Below are positions 11,080 to 23,378 of a DNA stretch of 64,000 nt, piece after piece. Source of the stretch: Papilionanthe hookeriana x Papilionanthe teres (Eukaryota; Streptophyta; Magnoliopsida; Asparagales; Orchidaceae); assembly GCA_022702705.1 (NCBI GenBank), contig CM040421.1:63424197-63488196 (forward strand), given 5' to 3'. Each line of letters starts with the position of its first letter. The stretch's first letter is position 1. A program made the position numbers and the translations under genes. The notes under the pieces were generated by a model. That model saw nothing but the letters and a program-made list of their open reading frames with translations, was not told where the DNA came from and made no database searches.

Positions 11080-13642
11080 TGGGGTGAGGGGGGTGAGGCT
11101 TGATTAAATAAACTAAAGAATTTGTGACATCCGTTTGGTCTGCGAGCCATTGTTTACCGACAATTTCCCCTATCTAACATGAAGGAATTAGATAGGTTTT
11201 ATATTAATATGGGGTCTTTAAGTTTCCTGTAAGGGCAAGCCTCTATAGTTAATTACATCTTAGGTAACTGAAGTCACCTAAGAAAACTCTTGATATAGGT
11301 CAGAAAATATTTATATTCATGACTTCAAAAGGTAAGGTTTTTAAAGAATATGTGATAGTCAGAAATTTAATTGGTGAATGGCTCAAGTTTGGAACATTTC
11401 ATTTTATCAGAAATCAAAGGAGAGAAGACTAGAAGAAGGACATAGATTCAAGGAGAATCTTGATGTCTTCCCAAACTATCCTATGGTTTGGCTTTGATTT
11501 AGAATATTTATTTGGTGTTTCATCCTATCAACTTTATTATTTAGGACTTACATTCACTTGATACTGATCATGTGAATGGCCTGGAAGATAGGAGAATTTA
11601 TGTCATACCTGATGACAACCTCGGAATTCTAAAACGAGTTAGGGCTTATGTTGCATAACATGGTTATGCAAGGGCCTAAAGAAAAGGCGAGGATTTATAC
11701 TTCACTAAGCAAGCTACCTCAAAGTCCTATGGGTTGTTTGTTTATTTCTTAAGGAATTTTGCTGTTGAAGATGGCTGTGCTGCCCACTATGCATGCTCCA
11801 GGCTCCTCGTCATGGCAGGTTTAGGTTAAAGAAGTGTCAATTGAAGAGAAAAGAGAAGTATCATGTTTTGAAAATTATGAAATTGAGGTTTCTTAATATT
11901 TTATTAGGGGAACATTAAAGTTGATTATAGCGACACCGGTTAAGATCCCACGGTTCCATCATTCCAGCACCACTATTTTCATCGGATTCAATTAGTCCAA
12001 ATGAATTTACTAAACTCAACTTAACGAGTTCCATACTTTCATTTAGACCGTGGGAAACCCTGTTAGCAACACGTAGGTTACCGGCTTTGAGGGATTCCCG
12101 ATCATCTAATGAGATCTTTTAATTTAGTTAGAAATGTGATTTTTGTTTAGTTTGTGATTAAATTTTGAGCTGTTTTTTATTTTTGAATGATTTGGCGGTG
12201 AATTTTATCTTGTCTTGCTTTCTAATTTTGATTTTTGTTTTGGTTATTTTTCATGCATGGTGACATTTTTCTTTAACATGAAAATTTGCAATAAAATAAA
12301 AAGATACCTGGTAGGTCTTCCCGTCATATCCACCAGAAACTTTAGTATTCTTGCAATAAACATTTATAATTTATAGGAAATTAAAACCTATGGATATGTT
12401 CGTCATAAGCTTACAAAGTCCTAAGTCATAACCTGGTGGGTCCTTTTCATTTATTTGAGAGAGATTTTTCATTTAATAGATATAATAGGTGGAGTAGTCC
12501 TACAAGGTGCCCAGAAGACTTGTGAAAAGATCTAGGAGAGGCCTAGATATTTCACAATACTTTAGAGTTTCCTTGAGTTCTTTTTGGACTTATCATAGTT
12601 ATTAAATAATTTATTTATTTCATACCCTTATACTCAGTAAGCCAATGTTTTAATTATCCCGAAAGGTGGGGTAATTATCATTTGATATTTTACTTAGGAA
12701 TTATGTGGGTGGAACTTTAGAGTAAAACATAACTTATGGAAGAATTTATCTAATTTTGATGGGCTTGTAATGTTTCAAAAGCAGTTTAAAATTAACTATG
12801 ATTTCTTTTCTAATTCTTATTAGTTAATTCCTTTGATTAAGCCTAGCTCACTACTAAACCCTTAAGATTTTATTAGGTATTTTTATGTCTTTAAAAAAAG
12901 TAAAATGACCTTCATGATTATGATTATTATCAAAATATTGATTTATCATCTAAACATCAAATGAAGGGGTATTAAATTAGAGGAAATTAACTTCCAAAAT
13001 CAACCCCTAACCTTAAGGCTCTTTTAATTTAATTTTCATCCAAGTTATGATAATTAATTAAATCATAAAATATATCTTTTAATGTGGAAAAATGAAATGG
13101 GTTTCTACCACTTACCCTTCTATATTTCAAACATTTAATCATAATAATTAATCTCATTTATTGCCCTTTCCCATTTTAATTAAGCATAAATATTGATTAA
13201 GGCCAATTTTTTCCAATATTACAATTTTACCTCTCAAGGCCTTTATCACTTCATAATTCATTAAGTTTAACTCAAATGACTTTGAAATTTTTATGTGACC
13301 CCACTTATGGGTTAATTAAAAAATTAGAGGAGAATATATGATTTTTCAAATTTTAATTTAATTTGTATATTTATTTTTATGCAAAAATAGAGATTTTAAA
13401 TGAAAATTCAATAACTTGTCCAAAATAAGACGTCTATCTTTGAAATTTTTATTGGATGTAGATCTAGAATAGGGGACCACTTGGACCAAATTTCATGATT
13501 TCTTGAGTTTTAGTTTAATTATTAGATTTATTTTAATTTCTGGAGTTTTAATTAAAAATAAAATATTTTGAAGGTTAAAAATTCAATTTTATATTTTTCT
13601 TTAGTTCCTCTGAGGTCAAGGAACCCAAATAAATACATTCTA

Positions 13643-13644
<2 letters not shown>

Positions 13645-13676
<32 letters not shown>
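13645..13676. repeat. (TA)n tract inside the LTR
   Basis: Short TA run within AT-rich LTR sequence. Confidence 0.9.
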
Positions 13677-13678
<2 letters not shown>

Positions 13679-16600
13679 CTTTAATTATTAGAATTATTTT
13701 AGTGGAAAATTAAGAAAATTCATTTTTAGCTTTTTAAAAATTAATTTATACCTTTAAAAATTAATATTTTGATTTTGAGGCTTAGGAAAATTATGTGGAT
13801 GGTTCCTAAATGATTAGGAGACCAAATGTGATAATTTGGTGTTTTTTAATAATTTTGTGATTTTTATTATATTTTAATTATTTAAATATTTAAAATATAG
13901 TTAAAATGAAAATTATATTAAAATTCCAATTCTATTTTTAGAAAATTCCTCTAATCCCAGAGAACTCCTAAAATCAATTTAGTAATTTTTTGAGTTTTAT
14001 TTTAATTATTAAATCTAGTTTAATATTCATAATCATCATTTCACTTAGAAAATTTATTTAGGTGGCTAAATGAACTCCAAATATCACGAAATTATTATGG
14101 GGAGCTCTCTGAACTTTAAAGTTTAGTGGAGAATTGTTTTTTAGCAATTTACATATATATAATCCAATTTATTTTATTTGATATTTAAGCCTTAATTACC
14201 ATTAGAGTTTTTTTAAGTGACTTAAATCAAATTTCTATTTTTCCTAAGGTCCTCTAGTCATAGGAAACCTACCATAATTTTTCTGGATTTTTCTAATCAA
14301 CATGCTGATTATTAGAATTAATTTGTCAAAATAGATGCAAAAACATGGAAAATATAGATCTCTTCATAGAGGTCTCCTCTGACCTTGGAAAAATCAGTGA
14401 CGATCCCCCATGATAGAGGCTAAAACATGCTAAAATGGAAAGCCATGGTGAAATATCCTAATGCATGGAGAAGTAAAATACTAATGACAATATTTAATCA
14501 ATTAAAAATCATGCATGCATCAAATAAATCTCAAACCATTTCGACGTTTCTCTCCTCTGTTCACTGATTAAGAGGGTATTTTTATTGTATTTTTATGATT
14601 TTTCTACACCAAGTTATGGATTTTTAAAGTTTAGGTGATTTCAATAATTCAGAAAATCCATATTTTCCTACTTAAACAGCTCAGCGCCGCGTCAACCTAC
14701 AGCGGATCAAAGCCCCATGAGGCGCACTCCCATTTGGCGCTACGAGCTGGCTGGGATGCTACACAGCCCACTGTTCTGTTCCATCTTCCCGTCCAGTGTG
14801 ATCTAAGCCGTCCAACATAAATACGTGCAATCCAACGACTACCTGTCTTCATCTCCGTCTAGTGTAGTTCTGTGACCGTCCACATAAAAACCCTACTTTC
14901 TCAGCCTAGACTCAATGAAAACTCTTTAGGCTTCATCCTATGGACTTGTCTAAGCTTGGCGAACATATCCATACGGCTAACAATTGTTTAAGTTAACCCT
15001 AATTACATGGAGAATTCAGAGAAGCTCAGGAAGAAGGAGAGGTTAATACCTTGGCTATGAGAACTGAAGCTTTGATCAGAGATTCTCTACACATTCATTT
15101 GAGTCCTAGGAGATCAGGGATGAAGCCTCTTGCCCTGGTGAATACCCTAGGTATGAAAGTGACTAGACCCGATTTGGAGCTTTGATGGAAGTCCTTGTTT
15201 GACTGACCTAGTTATGCAGCTTTCAGTGGGGAACTACTTCTCTTGTTGTGGGGAAGGTGTGGGTGAGTTTAATTTGACTTTGGTGAAGCTTTGGAAGATG
15301 TCCTGTTTCTGGCCTGAAATTGGACTCCAAAATTGAGCTAGGTCAATGGGTTTCAGAGCAGGAATGCAGTGGGGATTGAGTTCTCTGTGGTGTGGGATGG
15401 ATTTGGAGTGATTTGGGCAGAGTTCTGTTAAGGTCAGGTTCAACTAACCTTTTGGCCGTGAAGGGTGGTGTCTTAAGTAGCCATGGTTGGGGTGGTACCC
15501 AAGGATTCAATTCAGATGCAAAGAGCTGCTTAGGTGGAGTAGAGGAGCTCCAATGGCAATTTTGGGCTGAGCTGGCCATAGAGTGGGGTTTGGGTTTGCT
15601 TGGTTAGGATGTGGCTCTCGGTTTGAGCTACTCCAGTGACTATGCCGACCGGCCAGGCTAGGGGATGTGGCCAACGGGTTAGGTGAGCCAGTGGGCAGGC
15701 CATGAGTGTAATGGATTTTAACGGCTAAGGCATTATGGAAAACATTCCTTAGGTTTAACCATTTAAAGGCAGAAATCCCATAATTTAGAGGACCTTTGGT
15801 CCATGGCTCCACTAGGGTGGACTAGGTGGGTCTAGCCCAGTCCCTAGGGTCAACTTTGTGGCTGTGGAGGGGTTGGTTTGGTCACATTTGTTACAATTTG
15901 ATTAAATTTGGTCAAGGGTTCATTTGCATCACCTTGGGTCCAAATTGGGCTAACTTGGGTTTGAGCTTGAATTGAGCCCAAGTGATTTAGCAATATTGTG
16001 TATATGATTGCCATAAATGGTTTAAAGAAGGATTGGAGTGGTTTTGGATTGGTTTGGGGGATCAATTTGGCTTGATTTGGGATTTTGGTCAATTTGGGGC
16101 AAGTTGGGTTAACTTGGGTTTAGGTTAGGATAGGTTTGGGTCCAAAGCCAATTGAAGGTTCCAAATGGTCTAGGGGCATGTCACAAAGAGTTTCCAACAG
16201 CAATTGGGTGGAAATTTTGGGAGTAGGGCAAACAATTCGGGAGATTTTAGGCATATCATATGTTTGGGTTAAAATTTAGGGTTTTGGACTTTAAGTGGGT
16301 TTGGGTGAGACTTGGGCTCAAATTGGGGGTAATTGATGGTTCAATTCAGTTTAGGGGAGCATTATGAAGAGTTTGGGATTCAAATTGGAGAGAAATTGAT
16401 TGGCATTACGTCAATTTGGGGGATTTGGGTCATTTAGAAAAAACAATGGGGCAATTTTAAGTGAAATTTAACTTAAATGTGGATCAGTTTGAGATTGGAT
16501 TTGATTTAGATTGGCATTTTAGATGTTGAATTAAAGTTTGGATTTGAAATTGGGAAAGATTGGGGTCAATTGGGTTTAATTTGGGCACTATTGGGTTGAA

Positions 16601-16922
16601 TGGATCAAATTGGGGCTTTTGGTTAAATTGCGCTAAATTAGCTAAATTGGATTGTGTGGTGGTTAAGATAAATAAAATTAGGAATATTTGGGAGGTTTTA
16701 GAAATTTAAGAGAATTTTTGAAATTTTTTGAATTTTGGGCTAATAGGGGCATTTTGATCATTTTGGGGATTTTTTGAAAATTTGGCAATTTTGGGTAATT
16801 TTGGTTAATTTGAGTGGTAGGGAGTATTTTGGAATGAGTTTTGAATAATTATGGGTAATTTGGGTGATTTTAGAAATTTATGGGGATTTTACTACTTTTG
16901 GAGGTATTTTGTGTAGGTTTAT

Positions 16923-16952
16923 GGGTATTTTGGGTATTTTGGGGCAAGGGGG
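16923..16952 (+). other. Candidate G-quadruplex in the Ogre-1 LTR
   Basis: Four G-runs (GGG 16923, GGG 16932, GGGG 16941, GGGGG 16948) are separated by loops of 6, 6 and 3 bases, the canonical G3+N1-7 pattern. The G-rich strand is antisense to the element RNA. It lies in the inferred U3 side of the LTR, in a long TTTTGGG-type low-complexity stretch. Confidence 0.6.
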
Positions 16953-17456
16953 TCATAAATTTTTAGGAAAATTGGGATTGGTTGAAAATGAGTTAAATGG
17001 CATTGTTTAGGTTGAGCCATGGACCAAGGGTCACCCTCATTTAGTCCTTTATGTGTTGGTACTGGCCAAACCCTAGCCTGAAGCTAAGGGCTTGAGAAAA
17101 CCACTTACGTGAGTTTCCAAAGAGTCAGGGAATCAAAGGCGATGTGACTTGTTTAGGGTTGTGAGTTTGCAGTGTAAGTGTGGTGTAAGCTCCAGACCCC
17201 CGTGGTAGATCCTAAGGTCTGACCACCTATAGGAGACTTCCCCTGGGCTTCCTTATGCTTGGTCTCTTTCTCCCAAAAGCTGGAGGTCAGGCCTTAAGCA
17301 TATGAAAACTCCTAGTGAAGTGCGAAAAGTTTGAATTTCTAATGGGGGAAAATGTTCCATGGTTAGTCTTTTAAGAAAGTCATCAAGAGAGTCCTATGGC
17401 TAGACCCAAGGCTATTCTAAAGACAGACTAGACCTCAACCAAAAGTGAGGTTAATA

Positions 17457-19426
17457 AATGGACCCCCAATAGGTGTGGTGTGTTGGGCAAGCACATTTCA
17501 CGTATTGGTGTTGACCGACGAGATCAACAAAACCAACAAAACTACCTAAGTCAAAACTCAAGACAAACACAGAATTTAGCGAGGAAGTTTTCACTGGGGA
17601 TTATTTGATTGAAACCTTTCAAGTCCCGGGAACTCCTGCTGGAGAAGGAAAATGGAATATCTTCGAGAGAGAAGCTATGAATTTCAAGCCTCCAAACTAT
17701 GAAGGAGTCCGATCCGAATCGATTTGAAGTTGGAATTTTGATTTTAAATTTTAATATAAATTTTGAATTTAAATTTTAATTCAATTTTAAGTTTTAAATT
17801 TTAATTTTATGTTTTATGGAATTTATGAAAATTTCAGAGTTTGTGGAATTTTGAATTTAAAAATTTTAATTTCGTGGGAAATTTTGAGTTAGAAGTGAGT
17901 GCAGAGGGGAAATCAGAATTTCAGTACCGATCTCGGAAGGTGGGAGTCAGAATTTATGTACTGATCCTGAAGGATAAGAACTGGAGTTTAGATACTAGCC
18001 TCAGAAATGAGAATCGAAATTTCGATACCGACCTCGGGATTTCGTGGACATGGAAAATTTCTCTGAAAGGAAATGAAAATATAGGGATTTAGGGAATCAG
18101 ACGACTAGGCTTCGATCCTGGAATTTCATGGAGGGTGGAAAATTTCTTAGATAGAAAATGGAAAGTTAGGACATTTTGGGGGAATCAGACGACTAAGCTC
18201 CGTTCCCGGAATTTCAAGGAAGGCGGAAAAATTTCTCGGATAGGAAATGGAAAGATAGGGAATTTTGTGGGAATCGGACGACTAAGCTCCGTTCCCGGAA
18301 TTACATGGAAGGCAGAAAATTTCTCAGATAGAAATCATAAGTTAGAGAATTTTGGGGGAATCGAACGATTGAGCTCCGTTCCCGGAATTTCATGGAAAGC
18401 GGAAAAAATTCTCGGATAGGAAATGGAAAGTTAGGGAATTTTGGGGAAATCAGATGACTAAGCTCCGTTCCAAGAATTTCATGGAAGGCGTAAAATTTCT
18501 CGAATAGGAATTGGTAAGTTAGGAATTTTGGGGGAATCAGACGACTAAGCTCCGTTCCCGGAATTTCATGGAAGGAGGAAAATTTATCGGATAGGAAATG
18601 GAAAGTTAGGGAATTTGAAGGAATCTTGGGGAGGAAAGCTCAAGGACTCACATCCGGCCCAAGGGGTAACATGAGGGACTCAGAACTGAGGTACTGATCG
18701 CGGAATTTCATTTGAGGAGAATTTGTTAAAACTTGGTATTGATTTTAAAAAAAGCAAATTTAGTACAATTCGGCCGAGACCGGTAGCCATTGCAAGATTT
18801 GTAGAATTTCATGATATTTCAAATTTGTGAGAAGTGGCGCTGTGTGAAAAGTGCCAAATTTCTCGGAGTGCCCTCAAAAGCGAAGGATTCAAAAATGAGT
18901 TCAAGGACTTAGAATCACGAGAGAGAGAATATTATCATTTGTTTGTTTTCAATTCATTATTTTCTTTCAATTTGTTTTGTTTTATTTCATTTCGTTTCAT
19001 TTGATCTAATTTAATTTAAATTTTAAGTTCATTTTGATTTTAATTTCATTTTGTTGTCATTTTATCCTTTTCTTCTGCATCATTCATTTGTCCTTTTCAT
19101 TTGGAACCAACACATGGTCCTACGGCTTTCGACTGTCGCGCTGAAAAAAAATATTTCTTAAAACAGAAATCTTCATTAATTTTGCTGAAAGTATCACAAC
19201 TGATCATATGCTGACAAGCATCCAAATGTAGATCACGTGTACAATACTGAACAAAACTGATATATCATATCGTCCGGTTGTTGCAATAGTGGTGACAACA
19301 GCTGACATGACCCGTTGTTAGGGGTAATAAATTTCTGCCTCCTTAGGCTGCTATAAGGACGAACCAACCTTCCAAGGTTACGCTCCGGAACAAAAGTGCC
19401 CTCGCGAACACCTGGAGGTATTGCCG
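17457..19426 (-). other. Ogre-1 3' untranslated region with minisatellite
   Basis: This region lies between the left LTR and the end of the AlkB-type ORF. The start, 17459-17475 (TGGACCCCCAATAGGTG), is the polypurine-tract side: on the minus strand it is CACCTATTGGGGGTCCA. At 17900-18650 tandem units of 87-89 bp occur; (A/G)AGCTCC is found at 18195, 18284, 18371, 18460 and 18547. Units contain GACGACTAAGCTCCGTTCC and TTTCTCGGATAGGAAATGG. The unit is unrelated to the 69-bp unit at the same place in Ogre-2. The rest, 18660-19426, is unassigned. Confidence 0.8.
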
Positions 19427-20285
19427 TCACAGTGGGAAAGGACGAAGGTTCTCCAATTCTGGATATGGCTTGTAGCAAAATGATGTTTTATCTTCATCTA
19501 TTCTTCTGAAGGTGATTGACACCCTTTTTCTTGTAACTCCTAGGATGTAGTGTTTTTCAAAATCCGCTCCATTTCCTTTTAATACTAGTACCGATCCGAC
19601 TTGTAGGGGAATTTCAATAGAACCTGAGAATTCTCCCGGTCCGGCAATCTTGATTTCTCATCCAAATAAGATATTACTTTCACTTATAAAAGAGACCGTA
19701 TAGAAGGGTCTCACAAAGTCATGATGGTCGATATGAGGCGGGATACAGTCCTTGTCCTCATAAATATTTATGATGCAGCTGTTAGGAATACAGTCTGCAG
19801 GTAACACGTGCCATTCGACTATCCTCTTTATGATCTTCTTGATTTGAGGCGACATCGAATCCACCTCATCATGCTGTAAGATCCCTGGTGGATTTCCTTG
19901 TCGATCTTTAGCGAAGTTGTAACAACAACCTCACTGGATGGTGACTTTGCCCTTTCCTCTTTTCCATTTTGATGGCTCTGTATATGTTCTCAGCCTCAAG
20001 CGACCCCCTCTGCCCAAAGTCTGGAGAGCGTCAATGCAATACAGAATTCTATCTTCGTCTTTCTTCGAGAATACAACGGTGTATAACTCGAGTCCTTATA
20101 AGATATTGACAAATTTCCCTTGTATTTCTTCATTGTGTTGAAATGCCTTCTTTCTGATTCTTCTCATTTTCACCATCACGTAGTCTGGAACTCCTCGCGG
20201 CGGTGTCAGTGGTAGGACGAACTGTGGTACGTACGGCTCTACATCAGGATACTCCCTGCTCTTGAGTAGCATTGAGGAAGCTACA
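19427..20285 (-). pseudogene. Ogre-1 AlkB (ALKBH9/10-like) domain, C-terminal part of ORF
   Basis: This is the 3' portion of the extra ORF of Ogre-1, cut at 20285 by Athila-1; the other part is at 54158-54770. One minus-strand frame runs from 20285 to TGA 19427 with internal stops near 20096, 19926 and 19655. The fold signature is PPHIDHHDF (HxD His at about 19735, Asp at about 19729), then TVSF..ESNILFG, IPL.VGSVLVLKGNGAD, a distal His in EKHY, and RVSITFRR. These are the iron- and 2-oxoglutarate-binding motifs of AlkB dioxygenases and read most like plant ALKBH9/10. The family removes N6-methyl from adenine in RNA. Compared with the Ogre-2 copy, KHC is KHY. The copy is inactive because of stops and insertion. 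Confidence 0.88.
20281..20285. repeat. Target-site duplication of Athila-1, left copy (CTACA)
   Basis: CTACA flanks the left LTR and recurs at 54153-54157 directly after the right LTR. A five-base duplication is standard for gypsy integrases. Confidence 0.92.
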
Positions 20286-20468
20286 TGATCCACTTAAAAA
20301 ATACCCATTTTTATGCCTCATTTATGATTCAATTCTTAAGGATATTATGCTTTAATGAAAGGTATTTTCATTTTTGGATGTTGATGATTAAAAAGAGCCC
20401 AAGAAGGAAAAAAAGAGCAAAAAGGAGCAAAAATGGAGCTTATAAAGCAATTTTTGGAATTATTAACT

Positions 20469-20500
20469 TGGCGCCTAGGCGCCAGAGTCCAGCGCCTAAG
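20469..20500. repeat. GC-rich palindrome pair in U3 of Athila-1
   Basis: TGGCGCCTAGGCGCCA at 20469-20484 is a perfect 16-bp palindrome. A mutated second copy (AGCGCCTAAG) follows at 20491. The 3' LTR has both copies intact at 30612-30627 and 30634-30647. Related motifs occur at 20707, 26605-26640, 27553-27583 and 30858-30890. Confidence 0.85.
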
Positions 20501-20811
20501 TGTCAGTTCGATACAAACGCTGTTAAGTTTTTTTGATGACTTTGGGCAGTTATTTTGACGGTGTTAAGCGGTTATTGGAGCTTCTAGAAGACTGGAAGTT
20601 ACTCCTAATATATAAGACATGTGATACAATGTATTCGGACAGAAGGAAATGGTCTGTATCGCGAAGAGGTGCGACCCAAAGTGAAGAGGTGCGAACAACC
20701 TGGTCATGGAGTTCAGCGCCTAGGCGCGACGGTTACCATCTAGAAGATACATTGAATTTGGACAAATTTTAAAGAGGTGCCTTAAGCAACCCCTGGTCAA
20801 ATTCAGAGCTC

Positions 20812-20819
20812 TATAAATA
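20812..20819 (+). promoter_or_regulatory. TATA box of the Athila-1 5' LTR
   Basis: TATAAATA in the context GAGCTCTATAAATAGGAGCC. The twin is at 52862-52869 in the 3' LTR. Downstream AC-rich sequence (CCAAAACCACCCCTC) fits a plant transcription start region. Confidence 0.75.
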
Positions 20820-22112
20820 GGAGCCCATTCTACAGAGAAAATCGCACCAAAACCACCCCTCTTACTACACATACCCACTTTAGCCTATTCTAGTTGAGAT
20901 TAGTCTCTTCCATACTTAGGGTGCCACTTTATTTTGTATCTAGTGAGTTTATTTTAAGTGTTTATTATGTTTAATTGATGTTGGAGTCTTTCATCATTGC
21001 GTTGGAGTCAGTAGAAGTCAGCGGAGCTCTTGAAGGAACACTTCAGATAAGTATATGTACTTTGGTTCAAAGTTTTATAAATATGTTTTGTTGTGTTATT
21101 TTAACGAGTTCTGAGTAGTTAGTTATCTTTCTCCTTTCAACTATGAAAAGATTATAAATTAATTAAATTTCGTAGGAGAATTAAATATAAAATATTTTAA
21201 AATATTATCATGATATTAATACCTGATCTTAGTTTACTTTTTAAATTGGTCATTTAATTTGTTAAAACCTGTTGAAGAATTTTGAGACCTATCTGGAGAT
21301 AAATTCTTAACTAGTAGATATCACATAAATCCTTAAGGTAATCGAAGGCTTTAAACAGATTATTTAAGGTGAAGTGCAAATAAGTAGGAAGATATTATTT
21401 ATTGGGCGTAGAATTAATTAGTTTTTAGAGTGACAGACTAAATTCTAATAATTTGGTTTATAGAAAGGTAACGGGACACTGGTAGGGACGACCATAGCCA
21501 CCCTTGGACATCTAGTAGTGTTAGCCTAGATTAACCCATTCTACTAATAACAAATCTTGAGCCTAACTATAAATTAGTCAATGTTCTTTGCACCTGGACC
21601 AAAGGGTAAAGAATAGAAATGCTTATATTTGGCACAATACTATAATCTTAATTCCCTACAAAAGATAATTAATCTATAATTCTTGGATTAGTTGAAAAAG
21701 GAGAAAGTTGTTTTTATAATTGCATTAAATTACTGCTTTATTTACTTTCCTACTTATTGCTTACTTTCTTTTAATAAATGTTATTAGTTAATTAAATTTG
21801 AATATATGTATAAAAAAGTATATATAATTTGCTTAAGAAAATTTCAAAATATTATTTTTATATATTTTTACTTGTTGTTTTTATTATCTCTGTGGGATCG
21901 ATAACCAAGACTCCACTAGAGCCCTGTATTACTTGAACGATACGTATACTTGCGTTTAAATTTGTGACTTTTACAATAATTAAATCTAATAAAATTATAA
22001 AAGTAAACCACGCACATCAAGTTTTTGAAGCCATTTGTCAGGAATTAAATCTTCTAAAAAGTGATATCAAAATCTTGTATTTTAAAGCTTAATTAAAGTC
22101 GCATTACATCAA

Positions 22113-22136
22113 GTTTTTTTTGCCGTCGACGGGGAT
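22113..22136 (+). other. Primer-binding site of Athila-1 (tRNA-Asp-like, worn)
   Basis: Directly after the LTR comes a T-rich spacer and TGCCGTCGACGGGGAT (22121-22136). The usual Athila site is TGGCGCCGTTGCCGGGGA, complementary to the 3' end of tRNA-Asp. Mismatches in the centre indicate decay. Confidence 0.6.
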
Positions 22137-22236
22137 AAGATAAAGTAAAAAGTAAAAGTAAAAATAAAAAAATAAATAAATAAACAAAAAAAACAAAAAC
22201 ATAAAAACAAAACAAAATTATTATCTTTAAATTTTT

Positions 22237-23375
22237 ATGCATAGTTCTGGATCTGAAGGATTACTACCTTTTGATCCTGAATTAAAAAGAATAATTAAAA
22301 GAATTAAAAAAAGAAAACAAATTTCAAAACATAAAAAAATGGCTACCTTATATAACTATAATCAAAATCCAATCGAAATTAATGAACAAAATATTTATAA
22401 ACCATTAAGGGAATATGCAAACCCTACAGCTGATGAACTTCATGTTAGTATTCAAATTCCAGCTGTAGATGCTAATTCTTTTGAGCTTAAACCTTCTATT
22501 ATTCAAATGATTCAAAACAATCAAATTGAGGAACACCTAATGAGGATCCAAATTTACACCTTGCTATTTTTTTAGAACTTTGTGCTACCTTTAAATATAA
22601 TAATGTTTCTGATGATGCAATTAGGCTTAGACTCTTTCCTTTTTTCTTAAAAAATAAAGCAAAGATGTGGCTTAATTCATTAGCAACTTGTTCTATTAAA
22701 ACATGGACAGGTATGGCACAAAAACTCCTTGCTAAATATTTTCCTCCTTCTAAAACTGCTAAATTGAGAATTGATATTTCTTCATTTACACAATTTGATG
22801 GAGAAACAAATTATGAAGCTTGTGAAAGATTTAAAGAACTATTAAGAAAATGTCCTCATCATGCTTTACCAGATTGGTTAATTATTCAAACATTTTATAA
22901 TGGACTTATTGGATCACTTAGATCAATTATTGATGCTTTCATCTGGTGGTTCTTTAATGGCTAAGACATTTGAAGAAGCCTACACCTTAATTGAAGAAAT
23001 GGATAATAACAATTTTCAGTGGCCTTCCGAAAGGGTTAATCTTAAAAGAATGGGTAGTATTCATGGTAATGAAGCCTTTTCTATTTTAGCTTCACAAGTG
23101 GCTGCGATATCTAAGAAATTAGATAATTTTGCTATTAATATATCACATGTGAATAATGAAAATGCTGCAAATTCTGATGATTCTCAAACAATGGAAACTT
23201 TGCAAGCTATTGCTAGTAAAATTAATAATCCTTATTCTAATTAATAAAATCCTGGTTGGAAAAATCATCCTAATTTTAATTGGAGTAATGGAAATCAAAC
23301 CAATCCAAATTGGAACAATCAAGGAAATTCAAACTATAGAATAACTTATCCTCCTAGTATAACAATCAGTAGAAA
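22237..23375 (+). pseudogene. gag: Athila-1 gag, frameshifted
   Basis: This is the structural capsid precursor. Three overlapping frames together hold an Athila-type gag: HLAIFLELCATFKYNN, DDAIRLRLFPFFLKNKAK, WLNSLATCSIKTW, MAQKLLAKYFPP, RFKELLRKCPHH, TFYNGL, SGGSLMAKTFEEAY and NFQWPSER. Frame changes occur near 22540 and 22940, and a stop lies at 23242-23244. Part of the asparagine-rich tail follows. The start ATG at 22237 follows an A-rich leader. Broken, so no particle protein could be made. Confidence 0.88.
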
Positions 23376-23378
23376 AAG

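Larger units (their letters stand above)
11080..17456 (-). mobile_element. Ogre-1 left LTR (3' LTR of a minus element)
   Basis: About 6.4 kb. From 11094 on it matches the Ogre-2 LTRs block by block: the GATTAAATAAACTA.AAG and CGTTTGGTCTGCGA words, the CACGGTTCCATCATTC block near 11950, a TACCTGG..GGTCTTCCCGTC block near 12310, AT-rich U5/R, and a GC-rich block near 14690. The right terminus is 17441-17456 (AAAAGTGAGGTTAATA), a mutated form of the family end GAGGTCAACA. The G-rich part 15390-16990 is absent from Ogre-2. Relative to it, the right-hand copy at 61688-63960 lacks about 3.1 kb (13340-16456). The outer border is uncertain by about 250 bp. Confidence 0.7.
20286..22111 (+). repeat. 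Athila-1 5' LTR
   Basis: Begins TGATCCACTTAAAAAATACC and ends ..CGCATTACATCA, about 1.83 kb. It pairs with the split 3' LTR (30427-30958 plus 52845-54152) with only scattered differences. It preserves the empty site where Ogre-2 entered the sister LTR: CAACCCCTGGTCAAATTC at 20788-20805. Confidence 0.95.

Noticed and set aside
15234..16092. Several overlapping open frames in the Ogre-1 LTR
   Set aside because: G-rich low-complexity LTR DNA lacks stops on the C-rich strand; no domain and not conserved in Ogre-2.
17841..18419. Plus-strand open frames in the Ogre-1 3'UTR
   Set aside because: Produced by the 87-89 bp minisatellite; the period changes between 87 and 89, so no frame is kept.
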